From positions 4,449,501 to 4,513,500 of the forward strand of contig JAYKKT010000088.1 of assembly GCA_036023115.1 (NCBI GenBank): a stretch of DNA of 64,000 nucleotides. The letters are read 5' to 3'. The notes beneath the pieces were generated by a model. The model was not told where the DNA came from. It saw only the letters and a list, made by a program, of their open reading frames with translations, and ran no database searches. This stretch comes from Brasenia schreberi. Taxonomy: Eukaryota > Streptophyta > Magnoliopsida > Nymphaeales > Cabombaceae. Positions 24,782 through 34,779 of the stretch are shown here, piece by piece. How positions within the stretch are numbered: position 1 is the first letter of the stretch; each line of letters begins with the position of its first letter. The position numbers were made by a program, and so were the translations under genes.

Positions 24782-26842
24782 TCAGTGGAACAATACCAAT
24801 CCTGGAGGAACGTAGTGCACGTATAAACCTTCTCTTTCCATAGGAGTTGTAGACCTTAAATATGCAAGAACCTGCATGAAACAAAACATAAGATACTCAG
24901 AAATTACAACAACTAAGCCTTTTCCCATACTAGATGGGGTCGGCTACATTTTTTGTTTCCACAGAGCCCTATCATGTGCCATGTTAGCAGTTAACTCACA
25001 ATAAGCTAGATCATTCTTTGTTGTTTCTTTCCAATACTTTTGTGGTCGTCCTCTACCTCTTTTAATACTTTCAAAATCTAGTTTTTAATACCTTCTTACA
25101 GGTTCTTCTTTTGATCTTCTTTCTATATGTCCAAACCATCTTAAATGATACTCAAAAATTACACTGGGACAAAATAATAATGAGAAGGAAATCGGAAGAC
25201 ATCGGAAACAAATATTAAGACAGCTTTGCATGATTCTTCTAATATGCATTAATTTTTTGTTGTTGTATCAATTGGTTCTATGTGGTACAAGCTAGGAAAT
25301 GGAGCAAACCTACCTCTAGGGTCCTCCACCACTGAAAATGAGAAGTCACGGGCAGCATACGTAAAAAAATCTCATCATGATAAATGTGATCCTTGAAGTA
25401 ACCAAGACTTTTTCCACACGATGTGGGGGTGGGTAGTGGATGCAACATTGGGATTTCCTCTGTGGTCATCCATCCTGATATTGTTCTTGCCCCAACATAC
25501 TTAACAATAGGAGTGATGGGATTCATGTATCAGTGTTGCCGGAAACATTGCATCCCCTGGCACAGTTCTACACAATCTCTTTTTATCGAGGACTAAAACC
25601 AGTTGTGTGAAGAGAAACATTCACCAGCTGTGTTAAAAACACTAGTCTAAAAGCCAAACCACATATCACCTATAACTTTTGCAACCATACATTCTCCGGT
25701 ATTTAGCAGGTTAAATAGATGGTGCCCTGTGCTTGGTGTATTACAAAAACAAAGCAGAGTAACAGCACATTGGTACTATTGGTTATGGCAAAAAATGAAA
25801 ACCAAACAAGGAGTTAAGACTGTTAAGTTGCCACCTTCACTCTGATCCAATAAGAGAATAGCTTACTATGTCAAAATCAACATATCCTATGTTTGGTGTG
25901 TGTGAGAGAGAGAGAGCGAGAGAGAGATCATAAACCACAAGGTTAAAAAACAAAGATAAATTTAAATCATCATTATCAAGAAACCAATCAATCATGTATC
26001 TTTTTCAGTTTCTCAAACCCTAGCTCCCATATTTTGATGAACGAAACAGAATCAACTCGAGGCAGGATCTTCGGTTTTTTGGCTTGTTTGGAGAAGAAGG
26101 AATAAAGGGTGTTTGATGATATGGAGAGAATAACCTTTGTTTTTTCGCACAGAGGTACTTATTTGGGGTATATGGTGGAATTTGTTGAGTTTTGTATTAT
26201 AAGGTGCACCCCCTTGGCGCTTTTCAATGAAACTTTTTTTTTAAAGTACGCAAGGCAAGATCATTACAATGCCCAGGAAAGATGTAAACGGGACTGAACC
26301 AGCATTAGCCGAATCAATTTGTCCAAAAGCCTAAAAGAAACTGCTTTAGTCTTGAAAATAGAAAGAAGAGAGAAACTCCTCGGGTTAAAGTTTGGGATAA
26401 AGCATATGCTTGGAAAACAAGAATTAGGAAGAAACCCAACTTTAGAACTCACTCAGCTAACGAGTAGTTTAATTACAGAAACTTAACCGATTCAAAATTA
26501 TCATGCGTGATAAATCATAGCTTTTGCACTTTTCAGCTCCAAATAGGGGAGAGAGAGAGAGAGAGAGAGAACCTCGCCTAACAATCTAAAATCTCAAACC
26601 AAAACCCGAATGAATTCTTAAACCCAAGCACAGAATACAGCAAGAAAACCATATTTTATCACATAAGCTAAAAGAATAGACCAACTGAATGTACTGACCC
26701 CAACATCCCCCTGAAAGGAAAAAGAACCAAAAACCAGAAATTTGGAAAGACAAAAAGGGAAACCAAATATGAGCAGTCTGATCAAATGAAGTGAAACCAT
26801 CAAAATTGACAGCCATGAATACCACCCAAAACTCACCTGCAT
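24782..26842 (-). promoter_or_regulatory. Spliced upstream ORF in the receptor 5' UTR
   Basis: A strong donor (GATATGCAG|GTGAGT, exon end 26837) and an acceptor (TTTCATGCAG|GTTC, exon start 24871) predict a 1.97-kb 5'-UTR intron. Joining them puts the exon-1 ATG (26842-26840) in frame with exon 2, making a 31-codon upstream ORF (26842-26837 plus 24871-24782). A second in-frame ATG lies at 24841. Its TGA (24784-24782) ends four bases before the receptor ATG. Such an arrangement usually limits translation of the main ORF. The splice sites are read from sequence; the regulatory role is inferred. Confidence 0.55.
24909..25146 (-). mobile_element. 5'-truncated RTE-like LINE fragment with 17-bp target duplication
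   Basis: On the minus strand this 238-bp insert is the LINE 3' end, finishing ...GCCGACCCCATCTAGTATGG then GGAAAAGGCTTAGTTGTTG. It is flanked by GATACTCAGAAATTACA (24892-24908) and GATACTCAAAAATTACA (25147-25163), a target-site duplication with one mismatch. It sits inside the predicted 5'-UTR intron of the ethylene receptor, in the same orientation as the gene. Confidence 0.9.
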
Positions 26843-27087
26843 ATCCACTGCTTAGATGAGAAACCAGAGCCAATCAACGCCCCAAATTGACTCCCCAACA
26901 AATCATTCTCACCCATTTACTTCTCAAACACCAACAGGCACGAACAAACACTTACAAGCTCCCAAAATACTTCAATCTTCAATCAAAATCCGACTTCCAA
27001 AATCAAGAACAAGATACTTCTCTATTGTTGGTCCGAGAGAAATGGGCCGCCTTCCCTTTCTCTCTAAAAGCACGCTAAGAAATCAAA

Positions 27088-27093
<6 letters not shown>
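26838..27093 (-). promoter_or_regulatory. Predicted first non-coding exon and proximal promoter of the receptor gene
   Basis: The minus-strand sequence upstream of the CAG|GTGAGT donor at 26837 is the likely first exon. No transcription start can be fixed from sequence alone. It is bounded upstream by the long GA tract at 27094-27160 (GA on the gene strand), a composition common in plant 5' UTRs and core promoters. Confidence 0.4.
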
Positions 27094-27166
<73 letters not shown>

Positions 27167-27213
27167 GTGTGTGTGTGTGCGCGCGCGCGCGTGGGGGGGG
27201 GGTGGGGTGGGGG
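27094..27213. repeat. Compound (CT)n-(GT)n-(GC)n-G-tract
   Basis: On the plus strand, about 67 bp of CT (27094-27160) is followed by alternating GT then GC (27164-27192), then G10-T-G4-T-G5 (27193-27213). It lies just upstream of the predicted first exon of the ethylene receptor gene. Confidence 0.95.
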
Positions 27214-28477
27214 TGTTATTGCACGTAAGAAATCTATCAGGAGAATGAATTCCAGAAAGGGATGGAACTTTTTTATGGCACATATCATTTAAACAATATA
27301 TTCTTCTTCCTTTTTGGTTATCTCGCGCAGGTGAGGAGTGCGTACTTGGGGAAGGAACGTTAACTGAACCTAGTCGCTGCTGTGTTGTTTATGATTTCAG
27401 GAAGCTTGTCGTTTCTCATGTGCTTTTCCTCTCTCGCTCTCTCTCGGTCAACTTTGGCCCGATCATTTCTTTACTTCGAGTCGTGTTCTTTAGACCCATA
27501 ATCAAGCTGGTCCTCTTTGGGCTGAATCGGATCCGGGTCGGCCTAACCTGACGTGAACTCGGTTACTTCAGGTCGGGTTCGAAATTGTCACCCATAAAAT
27601 GACCGACTACAGAAGGCGAGCACATTAGACTGACTACAAGAAGCAAGCATATCTTTACATATTCGGTTGGAAATTTCAGACACGACAATAAAACCTAACA
27701 GATTAGGATTCGAAGAAAACCCATGTCCAGGCAAAATGACATGAAAAAGATCAGGTCGTGTTTGGGTTTACGTGTTAATCAAATTCAAAATCACATGAGA
27801 CAAACTCGATTAGCACCTTAAGTAAAATAAAAAAATCAAGTTTTATGTCAAACTCATAGCGTTAGCTCAACTGTCATGCCTTTGCTGCTGGTGGGGAGTT
27901 CGACTCCCCGGACATGCATGTGTCCGTGTCATGGTTGTTATAATGCTGACACAAATATAAATGACACGACGAATAACAGCACCGGCAACAAAAAAATTGC
28001 CACCCCTGGATTGATATTAAAAGCCTTTAACAAGTATTTTCAAGGGATTAAACTTAAAAGGGATATTCTAATTTCAAAATAGTAAAGCTCTACATCATTG
28101 ATTAGTTTAGTTGATAACTGAGGTAGTTCTCCATTCTCCGTTGAAGCCAATTGCATGTCCAGGGTATCAAACTCGTGACCTTCAATTTGTGAGACGACCC
28201 TCTAACGAGGTAAGGTGTTGTTTGTGCAATATCAGTTATATCTCTTTTATATATAGCCAAGTTGAGGTTGAACAGATAAAACAGACCCTTTACTCGACGT
28301 TGCACTGTGACTGTTGAGCTCAAGACCTTCAACTTACAAAGGTTTTTCTTTTTTGCTGACCCATAAGTAAGGATAAAGATCATTTTCTTGTGTTTCTTTG
28401 CTTTCTGTATCTAATATTACTTTGTCAAATCCAAGTGATGGTGGTACTTAGGCCGACCCAGTTTCAGTTACTCTCTT

Positions 28478-28527
<50 letters not shown>

Positions 28528-28958
28528 TGTCTGTCTGTGTGTAAATGGATCTTTAATTAATATGACCTGAATAGACCATGTTTGGGATCCCCAAATAATT
28601 TTACATGGCAACTTATATCCACTATCCACTGTGGTACAATTGACAAGGGGATTACTTTATACACTCTTTCATTTACACACTGTTCTTTCAAAAAATACCA
28701 AAATTAACTCTCATCACTTTCTCTCTCCTGTCACACCCAATTCCACCATTTCTCTCTATCCCATAAAATTTCAGCAAGGGTTTCTCTTATTGCATATTGT
28801 TACAAACTTTGTTGAAGAAAAAAGAAGAAAGGAAAAAGAAGAATCAAGAACAAGAAAAATGAAACAAAAAATAAAATCAATAAGAAGAAGAACAATAATA
28901 ACAATAAAAATTAAGAACAAAAGAAGAAGAAAAGGACAATCAAGAAACATAAAATATA
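27214..28958. other. Intergenic, repeat-rich
   Basis: No gene recognised. It holds possible tRNA-derived SINE debris at about 27850-27925 and, inverted, at about 28087-28215, plus a (TA)n(GT)n run at about 28478-28526. The purine-rich stretch 28810-28950 gives spurious Lys/Arg frames. Confidence 0.4.
27850..27925 (+). mobile_element. Possible tRNA-derived SINE fragment
   Basis: A box A-like TTAGCTCAACTGT (27862-27874) and a box B-like GAGTTCGACTCC (27896-27907) are spaced as in tRNA promoters. The flanks do not form an acceptor stem, so a functional tRNA is unlikely. A related inverted box-B-like sequence (GGGTATCAAACTC) appears near 28161. SINE origin is inferred. Confidence 0.3.
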
Positions 28959-29001
28959 CAACAACAACTAAGCCTTTTCCCATACTAGACATAGTCGGCT
29001 A
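28959..29001 (-). mobile_element. 43-bp LINE tail insertion with perfect 17-bp target duplication
   Basis: Only the last 43 bp of the RTE-like LINE 3' end is present. It is flanked by perfect copies of AAGAAACATAAAATATA (28942-28958 and 29002-29018). This is an extreme 5' truncation; the identical flanking duplications suggest a fairly recent event. Confidence 0.92.
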
Positions 29002-29059
29002 AAGAAACATAAAATATAAGAAAATAAAAAACAACGTCAATTTTCTTACTCAAAATGTG

Positions 29060-29190
29060 GTACACGTCTCTCCAACGAGAGATATGCGCCCTAGCTGCAT
29101 CTCTCCAACAAGAGAGTTGTGTCCTAATCTCATCTCCCCAATATGAAAGATGTAGCTTAGGCACATTTCTCTCATTGGGAAGACATGGTT
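29060..29190. repeat. Array of ~34-bp imperfect palindromes, locus 1
   Basis: Four imperfect inverted repeats built on TCTCTCC...GAGAGA are centred near 29074, 29109, 29141 and 29175, spaced 32-35 bp. Related arrays occur at 34363-34584 and 39855-39965. Confidence 0.7.
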
Positions 29191-29199
29191 GTGCCACAT

Positions 29200-30180
29200 T
29201 TCAAGTTGAGAACTTGACCTTATTTTTTTAATTTGATTCCAACAAAAAAATCAATACATCGAATCAACAAAATACCCTCACCAAATCACTTAAACCCTCT
29301 TCGAATAGACCTCTTTATCCCCTTTTTCTTTTTTTCTTCCTCGTCTTCTTGCTTCATTTTTCTTTTTCTTTCTTTTTCAATTGGATCAAAAAACTATAAG
29401 ATGGTGGATGGTTCAATATCATACATTGGATCAAACTTCAAGTCATGAGTTACTAAAAAAATGGTATGAGACGGACGACGGTAAGAAGAGAATCCGTAGA
29501 GGAAAGATAGATTCATATGGTCGAAGGTATGAGGGTAATTTTTTAATTTTCACAAGGATAAGAAGAGGTGCATCGACAGTAAAAAGAATTTTCTTTGTAA
29601 ATGGAGGTGTATGAAGATTCATTATAAAATGCAGTCAAACAGTGAGAACTAAATTCCATTTACATTGTTCAATATCCAAATTTCAAGTTGTGCCTTGGAA
29701 ATTTAATTATTTATTTAATTATCTTTTTTTAACAATTATACTCAAGATTTAGAAGCCTTATAAATTTGAGATAAAATAAAGGAAGAGAAGTCATCAAACT
29801 AATTTGAAAAAGCAACGAAGGTTATAAACAAATCATCCGCAAGAAGCTAGTTGCGAACAAGCCATCAGTCGCCATGCAAGTTATAACTTCAATCAATGTA
29901 TACATTTAAGAGAATTCAAAAGAATTAAAAGATATTATACTTGGGTAAGTATATATATAACCATTGAACGATTAAAAAAAATTAAATAATGTAGTCCATG
30001 TTGTTTGCATTACATGCAAAATTGGGTTTTGCCTAACTCATCTTCGCTTTGGAGAAAAAACTACAAGAACATCAATAAGGGTGTGTTTGATTCATGATGT
30101 CGCCAATGGTACTAAAACTATAGGTCTAGATTCACATGAGTTGTAATCATGATTTTAAAGAACCATGGTTCTATATTTAA
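29200..30180. other. AT-rich spacer, no gene recognised
   Basis: A pyrimidine-rich block (about 29310-29380) follows palindrome array 1, as a similar block follows array 3. Small frames at 29233-29448 and 29381-29614 match nothing I know. Confidence 0.4.
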
Positions 30181-30720
30181 TTCGCTAGTGAACTAATACT
30201 TAGATTTTTCAAAAAGAATACGAGAGAGATGGAGACACTTGAGTTTTCATGCAAAATCCTTGAGTTCACTTCTCCATGAGCTGAAGTTTTTTTATTGAAA
30301 TTGGTCTTATAAAACCAACTAGCAGTAGGCTCCACATTTGATGGATAATAGAACTTAGAAGTGTGAGTACAAAAAAAGTTTACTTCTCCTAGAACCTTGT
30401 ATTCTACACAACCAGTTAAAGTTGTCATTGTTGCTATCAAAACCGTTTATTTCGCTAGTGAACTAATACTTAGATTTTTCAAAAAGAATACGAGAGAGAT
30501 GGAGACACTTGAGTTTTCATGCAAAATCCTTGAGTTCACTTCTCCATGAGCTGAAGTTTTTTTATTGAAATTGGTCTTATAAAACCAACCAGGAGTAGGC
30601 TCCACATTTGATGGATAATAGAACTTAGAAGTGTGAGTACAAAAAAAGTTTACTTCTCCTAGAACCTTGTATTCTACACAACCAGTTAAAGTTGTCATTG
30701 TTGCTATCAAAACCGTCTAA
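30181..30720. repeat. 270-bp tandem duplication
   Basis: Units 30181-30450 and 30451-30720 are nearly identical, with only a few substitutions seen (for example TAGCAG versus CAGGAG near 30322 and 30592). Each carries the same 87-codon minus-strand frame with no recognisable domain. Confidence 0.95.
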
Positions 30721-31572
30721 AAAACTTTAAATATTTATATATATATATATGAGAGTTGTCGTTTAATTAAATTTTTAAGTGGTTTTATTGGTGGTAGTAG
30801 TGGTTTTCATTGAGTAAAGATGGTTTTAAAAAATAGATAAATAGTAAAAGGTGGTGGAGAACGGCGGACCATGGTTGAAGAGGAAAAACCATATAAAATA
30901 GGAGATTACGAAGAGAAAAACATATACAACTACCTCTCTATATAGAGAGAGAGAAATGATATAGTCCAAAACTGATGCCTTTCATCGTTTGCATGGTTCT
31001 ACTTATTTAACCACCGATTATTGTTTTTCATCACCTTCTACTACTTCTCCGACCATCATCCACTAGTGAAAATCATCATTGTCACCATATATAAGAAAAC
31101 CTAAACTATATGTGAGAGAGAAAAAGAGTGTGTGTACTTGATTATATATATATAATGAGAGATGATATAGTCCAAAAATGTTGTTTTTCATCACCTTCTA
31201 CTACTTCTCCGACCATGTAAAACCATATAAAAAACTTTAAATATTTATATATATATATATATATGAGAGTTGTAATTTAATTAGATTTTTAAGTGGTTTT
31301 ATTGGTGTAGTAATGGTTTTCATTGAGTAAAGATGGTTTTGAAAAATAGATAAATAGTGAAAGGTGGTAGAGAATGGTGAACCATGGTTGAAGCAGAGAA
31401 ACCGTATCAAATAGGAGATTACGTGGAGAAAAACATATACAGCTACCTGTCTATATATATAGAGAGAAATGATATAGTCCAAAAATGTTGCCTTTGATCG
31501 TTTACATGGTTCTACTTTTTTAACCATCGATTATTGTTTTTCATCACCTTCTACTACTTCTCCGACCATCCT
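30718..31572. repeat. ~510-bp-spaced direct duplication
   Basis: About 345 bp starting AAAAAACTTTAAATATTTAT at 30718 recurs from 31228 in diverged form, ending in the shared TTCTACTACTTCTCCGACCAT. A shorter, internally deleted copy of the end block lies at 31165-31216. Confidence 0.85.
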
Positions 31573-32006
31573 CCACAAAATCATTTGTCTATGTAAGAAA
31601 ACTTGAACTATATGTGAGAGAGAAAAAGAGTGTGCGTACTTTCATATATTCATAAGTACATACACGTACACATAAATCATATATATATGCATGTGATATG
31701 TATATATATATAAAGAGAGAGAGACTACCGTTACCAAAAGTTTTAAACCTCACCAATTTTAGCATCATATCATTTCCAAACACCAACCTACTTGTGTTTG
31801 TATGTGTTTTTCATATTAGAAGTTTTAGATTCTTCCTGGAAGTTGCAGAGATAACCTTCCATGAACGTCCTAATTTGAGATATCTATGTGTAGATCTCTG
31901 CCAAGGTGCTTTCCCCAAATTTAGCATGTAAATAAGTGGGCATAAATTCACAGTGCCCTCCTCACTCTCAGATCCTGAGCTGTGAAAGCAAAGAGCAGCG
32001 GACAAC
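31573..32006. promoter_or_regulatory. Upstream region of the defensin-like gene
   Basis: It contains TA/GA microsatellites (about 31680-31724) and probable 5' flanking sequence of the small peptide gene. No further gene is recognised and no TATA box could be assigned with confidence. Confidence 0.3.
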
Positions 32007-32260
32007 ATGAAGAAGCCGCAGGCCTTCCTCCCACTGCTCGTGTTCATTCTCTTTCTTATATCCTTGGCAATTCGTGGGCGTCGTCTATGTCGATGAAGCC
32101 GGATCAACAAGACGATACCTGCGTAGCGTGGTATTACTTTCCTGCTACACCATGCGACGAGCGTCCCTGCAATACCCTTTGCCAAGGCCAGCACCCCGGC
32201 GGCTTTGGCCAATGCCTCAATGCTACCACCTGCATTTGCACCTATGGCTGCCACAAGTAG
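32007..32260 (+). pseudogene. Defensin-like (CS-alpha-beta) cysteine-rich peptide gene with a frameshift
   Basis: The ATG at 32007 opens a short frame (stop 32094-32096) starting MKKPQAFLPLLVFILFLISL, a typical secretory signal peptide. From about 32060 a different frame encodes the mature peptide, ending at TAG 32258. Its eight cysteines are spaced C-x10-C-x4-C-x3-C-x10-C-x5-C-x-C-x3-C, the CS-alpha-beta pattern of plant defensin-like secreted peptides. The two frames differ by one base near 32063, and the overlap is too short for an intron. The sequence is therefore a recent pseudogene or contains a single-base assembly error. Such peptides act outside the cell in defence or signalling; this one's role is unknown. 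The alternative ATG at 31982 is in frame with the mature part but gives no signal peptide. Confidence 0.75.
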
Positions 32261-32960
32261 CTTATATTTTCATGGCGCCGCTTTCATCATCGTATTCTAT
32301 TTGCTTTATGGTATTTGTTATAATTTCTGTATGAGAAGTAAGAATCTGATGGTACTAATATGTAATTAGTCTTCACACATTTAATGACATGAACGTTAAA
32401 ATGTTAATTCCTTATTAGAAAAGAAAAACGTACCTTTCTCGAAAAGAAGAAGAAAAGAAACAACTCGTCTACCGGGTGGCAGGCGATGACAGACCTATTT
32501 TAGGGCAAGTTTAAAATTCTTAGATCTGTCACTATATATAAAAAAATAAGTGATTTGTAAACGTGAAATGCAAGTGTGTCTGACTCCAAAATAATTCCTG
32601 AGTCCATCACTGGTAGCGGGATATATAGTGCGTTGTGGTGGGTAGTTTATCTGGTGCACACACCAACTTACTTTGGTACAAATATTGTGGGCTCTGTTGT
32701 TTACATAAGGATTAGGATGAATCATAATCCGAAAACTCGGTACTATTTTTTGTCCTGAAAGGCCACACTGAGTGGTTTTGGAGTCGTTCAAAATAATGTA
32801 GCAACCTTTGATCCGGTCCGAATTATTTGATAGAATTTGGATGTACCAGTAAAAGTAAGATATCAATGATATATGGTCAGAAAGACATGATTAAATTAGG
32901 TACGGGAGTAGAAATAAAATGGTTGAATCAAAATAATTCCTTCTTAAATTGCAGAGTAAT
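32261..32960. other. Spacer, no gene recognised
   Basis: AT-rich flank containing the 3' region of the defensin-like gene. Frames at 32495-32866 (minus) and 32576-32758 (plus) match nothing I know. Confidence 0.4.
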
Positions 32961-33160
32961 ATGAATGTTGTATCATGTTCTATCAAGGGCTTATACATGA
33001 TATCTCGTGTGGAAGTAGGTCAACGTTTGTATTGGTAGTGCATGCCCAAGTACTTATAACTTCTTGGGTCGTAATTGGTATATTATTAGGTTCAGCCGCT
33101 ATAGCTGTTCGGAATCCACAAACTATTCTACTCGATGATCGGAAATTTGTTTGAATATAT
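32961..33160 (+). pseudogene. atpI: Nuclear plastid DNA fragment: 5' part of atpI
   Basis: Read from ATG 32961, the frame gives [20 protein letters not shown], then QRLYW. After a deletion and frame change near 33035 it gives [20 protein letters not shown] followed by IAVRNPQTI. This is the N-terminal region of plastid ATP synthase CF0 subunit a (atpI), a thylakoid membrane protein. DNA similarity to atpI appears to continue to about 33160 (GAAATTTGTTTGAATAT). The residues normally between YW and VHAQ are missing. The fragment is surrounded by nuclear repeats and is not functional. Confidence 0.88.
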
Positions 33161-34362
33161 TCTTAAATTATATAATCACTTCTCAAATTATGTTCAGAGT
33201 TCTTAGTGTAGTTGTATGGATTTGACTGATGGACTATACATAATAAGTAATGTAACTAATTAATAAGTTAGTAGTAAAATATAAATAATATTATTAATTA
33301 ACTAATATATATATATGTAAGACAAGTATACTTGTTTAATAGAATTGGATAGTTCAAAGTTTGTCTATTGTTTAATTGAGATTAGTAAAACCGCATGTCT
33401 TATAAGTAATAGTTCAAAAGATGAGATATTTATTAAAGGTATAAGAATTACAAAATGATGTGTTTTTAAATCTATTTTGAAAAGGATGAGAGACTGTGAG
33501 TTAGATTTTTTAAATGAATTCATTTGTTTATATGTGGTGGTAGTTTGAACAGATGGTCAAAGACAATGAACATGGACAGATGCTTTGAATGGCCTTTATT
33601 GCCATGTCCTAGTTCGCATTCAACGACACTTGATTGCCAAGGCTCTTGGCATATGCCTACATTGCCTTTAGTGGCCTTAATGGGATGTTATCTTCGTATT
33701 GAATAGCATCCAATGGTTAAAGGGTAATAATATTAGAGTTTTGACGATTGCTCTTATATGACCATAATGACCACGTAATATCATAACAAGTGATGCTTTA
33801 TGGTTGATATTCACATATGTATCACAACTTTGGTATTGTGATACAGGGATTAATAGTCACGAACTTTAATATTAAATAGAACAGGCTTATACCTCCAAAG
33901 GCAATTGATTGCCACGTACAATAGTTATTGGAAAAAAGAACATGAGGAATTAGTGGTATTGATGGCTTAACGCGAAGGAGTTGGATAATTATCCACATCT
34001 CTAATTTTAAAAAGTATTGAAAATATCCTCGCAATAATTTCTCTCTTCATCGTACTTAATTCCGGTATTTTTTTACTCCAGTGACCGATATTTCATTTAT
34101 TTAAAGTTATTGTTTCCTTCTTCATATCCAAGGAATACACAATTATTCTCTTACAAACCTCACCGGAGATTTACGGAAGAAGAAAGAAAAAGAGATAATT
34201 GATCCGATCGATTTTCAGATTTTTTTTAGGTTTTAAATGGTTGGTTCTTAGTAATATCTTCGTAATTTTGTAGGTTTGTGTTTTTTTTTAAGTTTTGGTT
34301 AACATTTTACGGTTTTGGGTTAAAGAATTTACTCATTGTTTCTATTTTAAACATGATACAGA
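33161..34362. other. AT-rich spacer, no gene recognised
   Basis: No coding signal was recognised. The right end (about 34190-34360) leads into palindrome array 2 and may be the outer part of the MULE-like element. Confidence 0.4.
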
Positions 34363-34584
34363 CATGTCTCTCTCCAAGGAGAGACATGCATGATTCATAT
34401 TTTTCCTTGGAGAGAAACACGGTAGAATTATGTCTCTCCCTAAAAGGGAGACTAGACTACTTCACATCTCTTCCTCAAGAGGGACGTGACTGGTCCGTAT
34501 CTCTTCTTGAAAGAGAGACATTGTTGAGTCGCGTGTCCTCTTAGATGAGACACAACAAGGCCACATCTCCATCAAAGTTATGTG
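34363..34584. repeat. Array of ~34-bp imperfect palindromes, locus 2
   Basis: About seven units have centres near 34376, 34411, 34442, 34476, 34509, 34543 and 34573. Most are TCTCTCC...GAGAGA-type hairpins; the first (34363-34388) pairs almost completely, while the second keeps only one arm. The array lies just 5' of the MULE-like transposase relic. Confidence 0.75.
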
Positions 34585-34779
34585 TTATATGCTTTGAACC
34601 TTATATCTCTTTATGTATTGCAAAATATCAAAACAACTTGAAAGAAAGCACTTTCAATAGAATCAATTATAAGAAGAAGACGACAAATCAAAGTGTTTAT
34701 TATACCAAAACTAAGGAGGCTCTAAGTTATTGTAGTACACTAGATAATATATTATTTCATTGGTTGACCAATGAAGTAG

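Noticed and set aside
27064..27288. Arg-Glu/Thr-His rich minus-strand frames upstream of the ethylene receptor
   Set aside because: They are produced by the GA-CA-CG-C compound repeat and have no independent evidence.
27850..27925. A tRNA gene
   Set aside because: Box A and box B-like sequences are present, but no acceptor or anticodon stem forms. It is kept only as a weak SINE-like fragment.
30177..30710. Two identical 87-codon minus-strand genes
   Set aside because: They are one frame copied by the 270-bp tandem duplication, with no domain and no similarity I recognise.
34363..34584. CRISPR-like array of spaced palindromes
   Set aside because: The units diverge from each other and there are no unique spacers between identical repeats. 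The genome is a plant nuclear one, so a CRISPR array is excluded.
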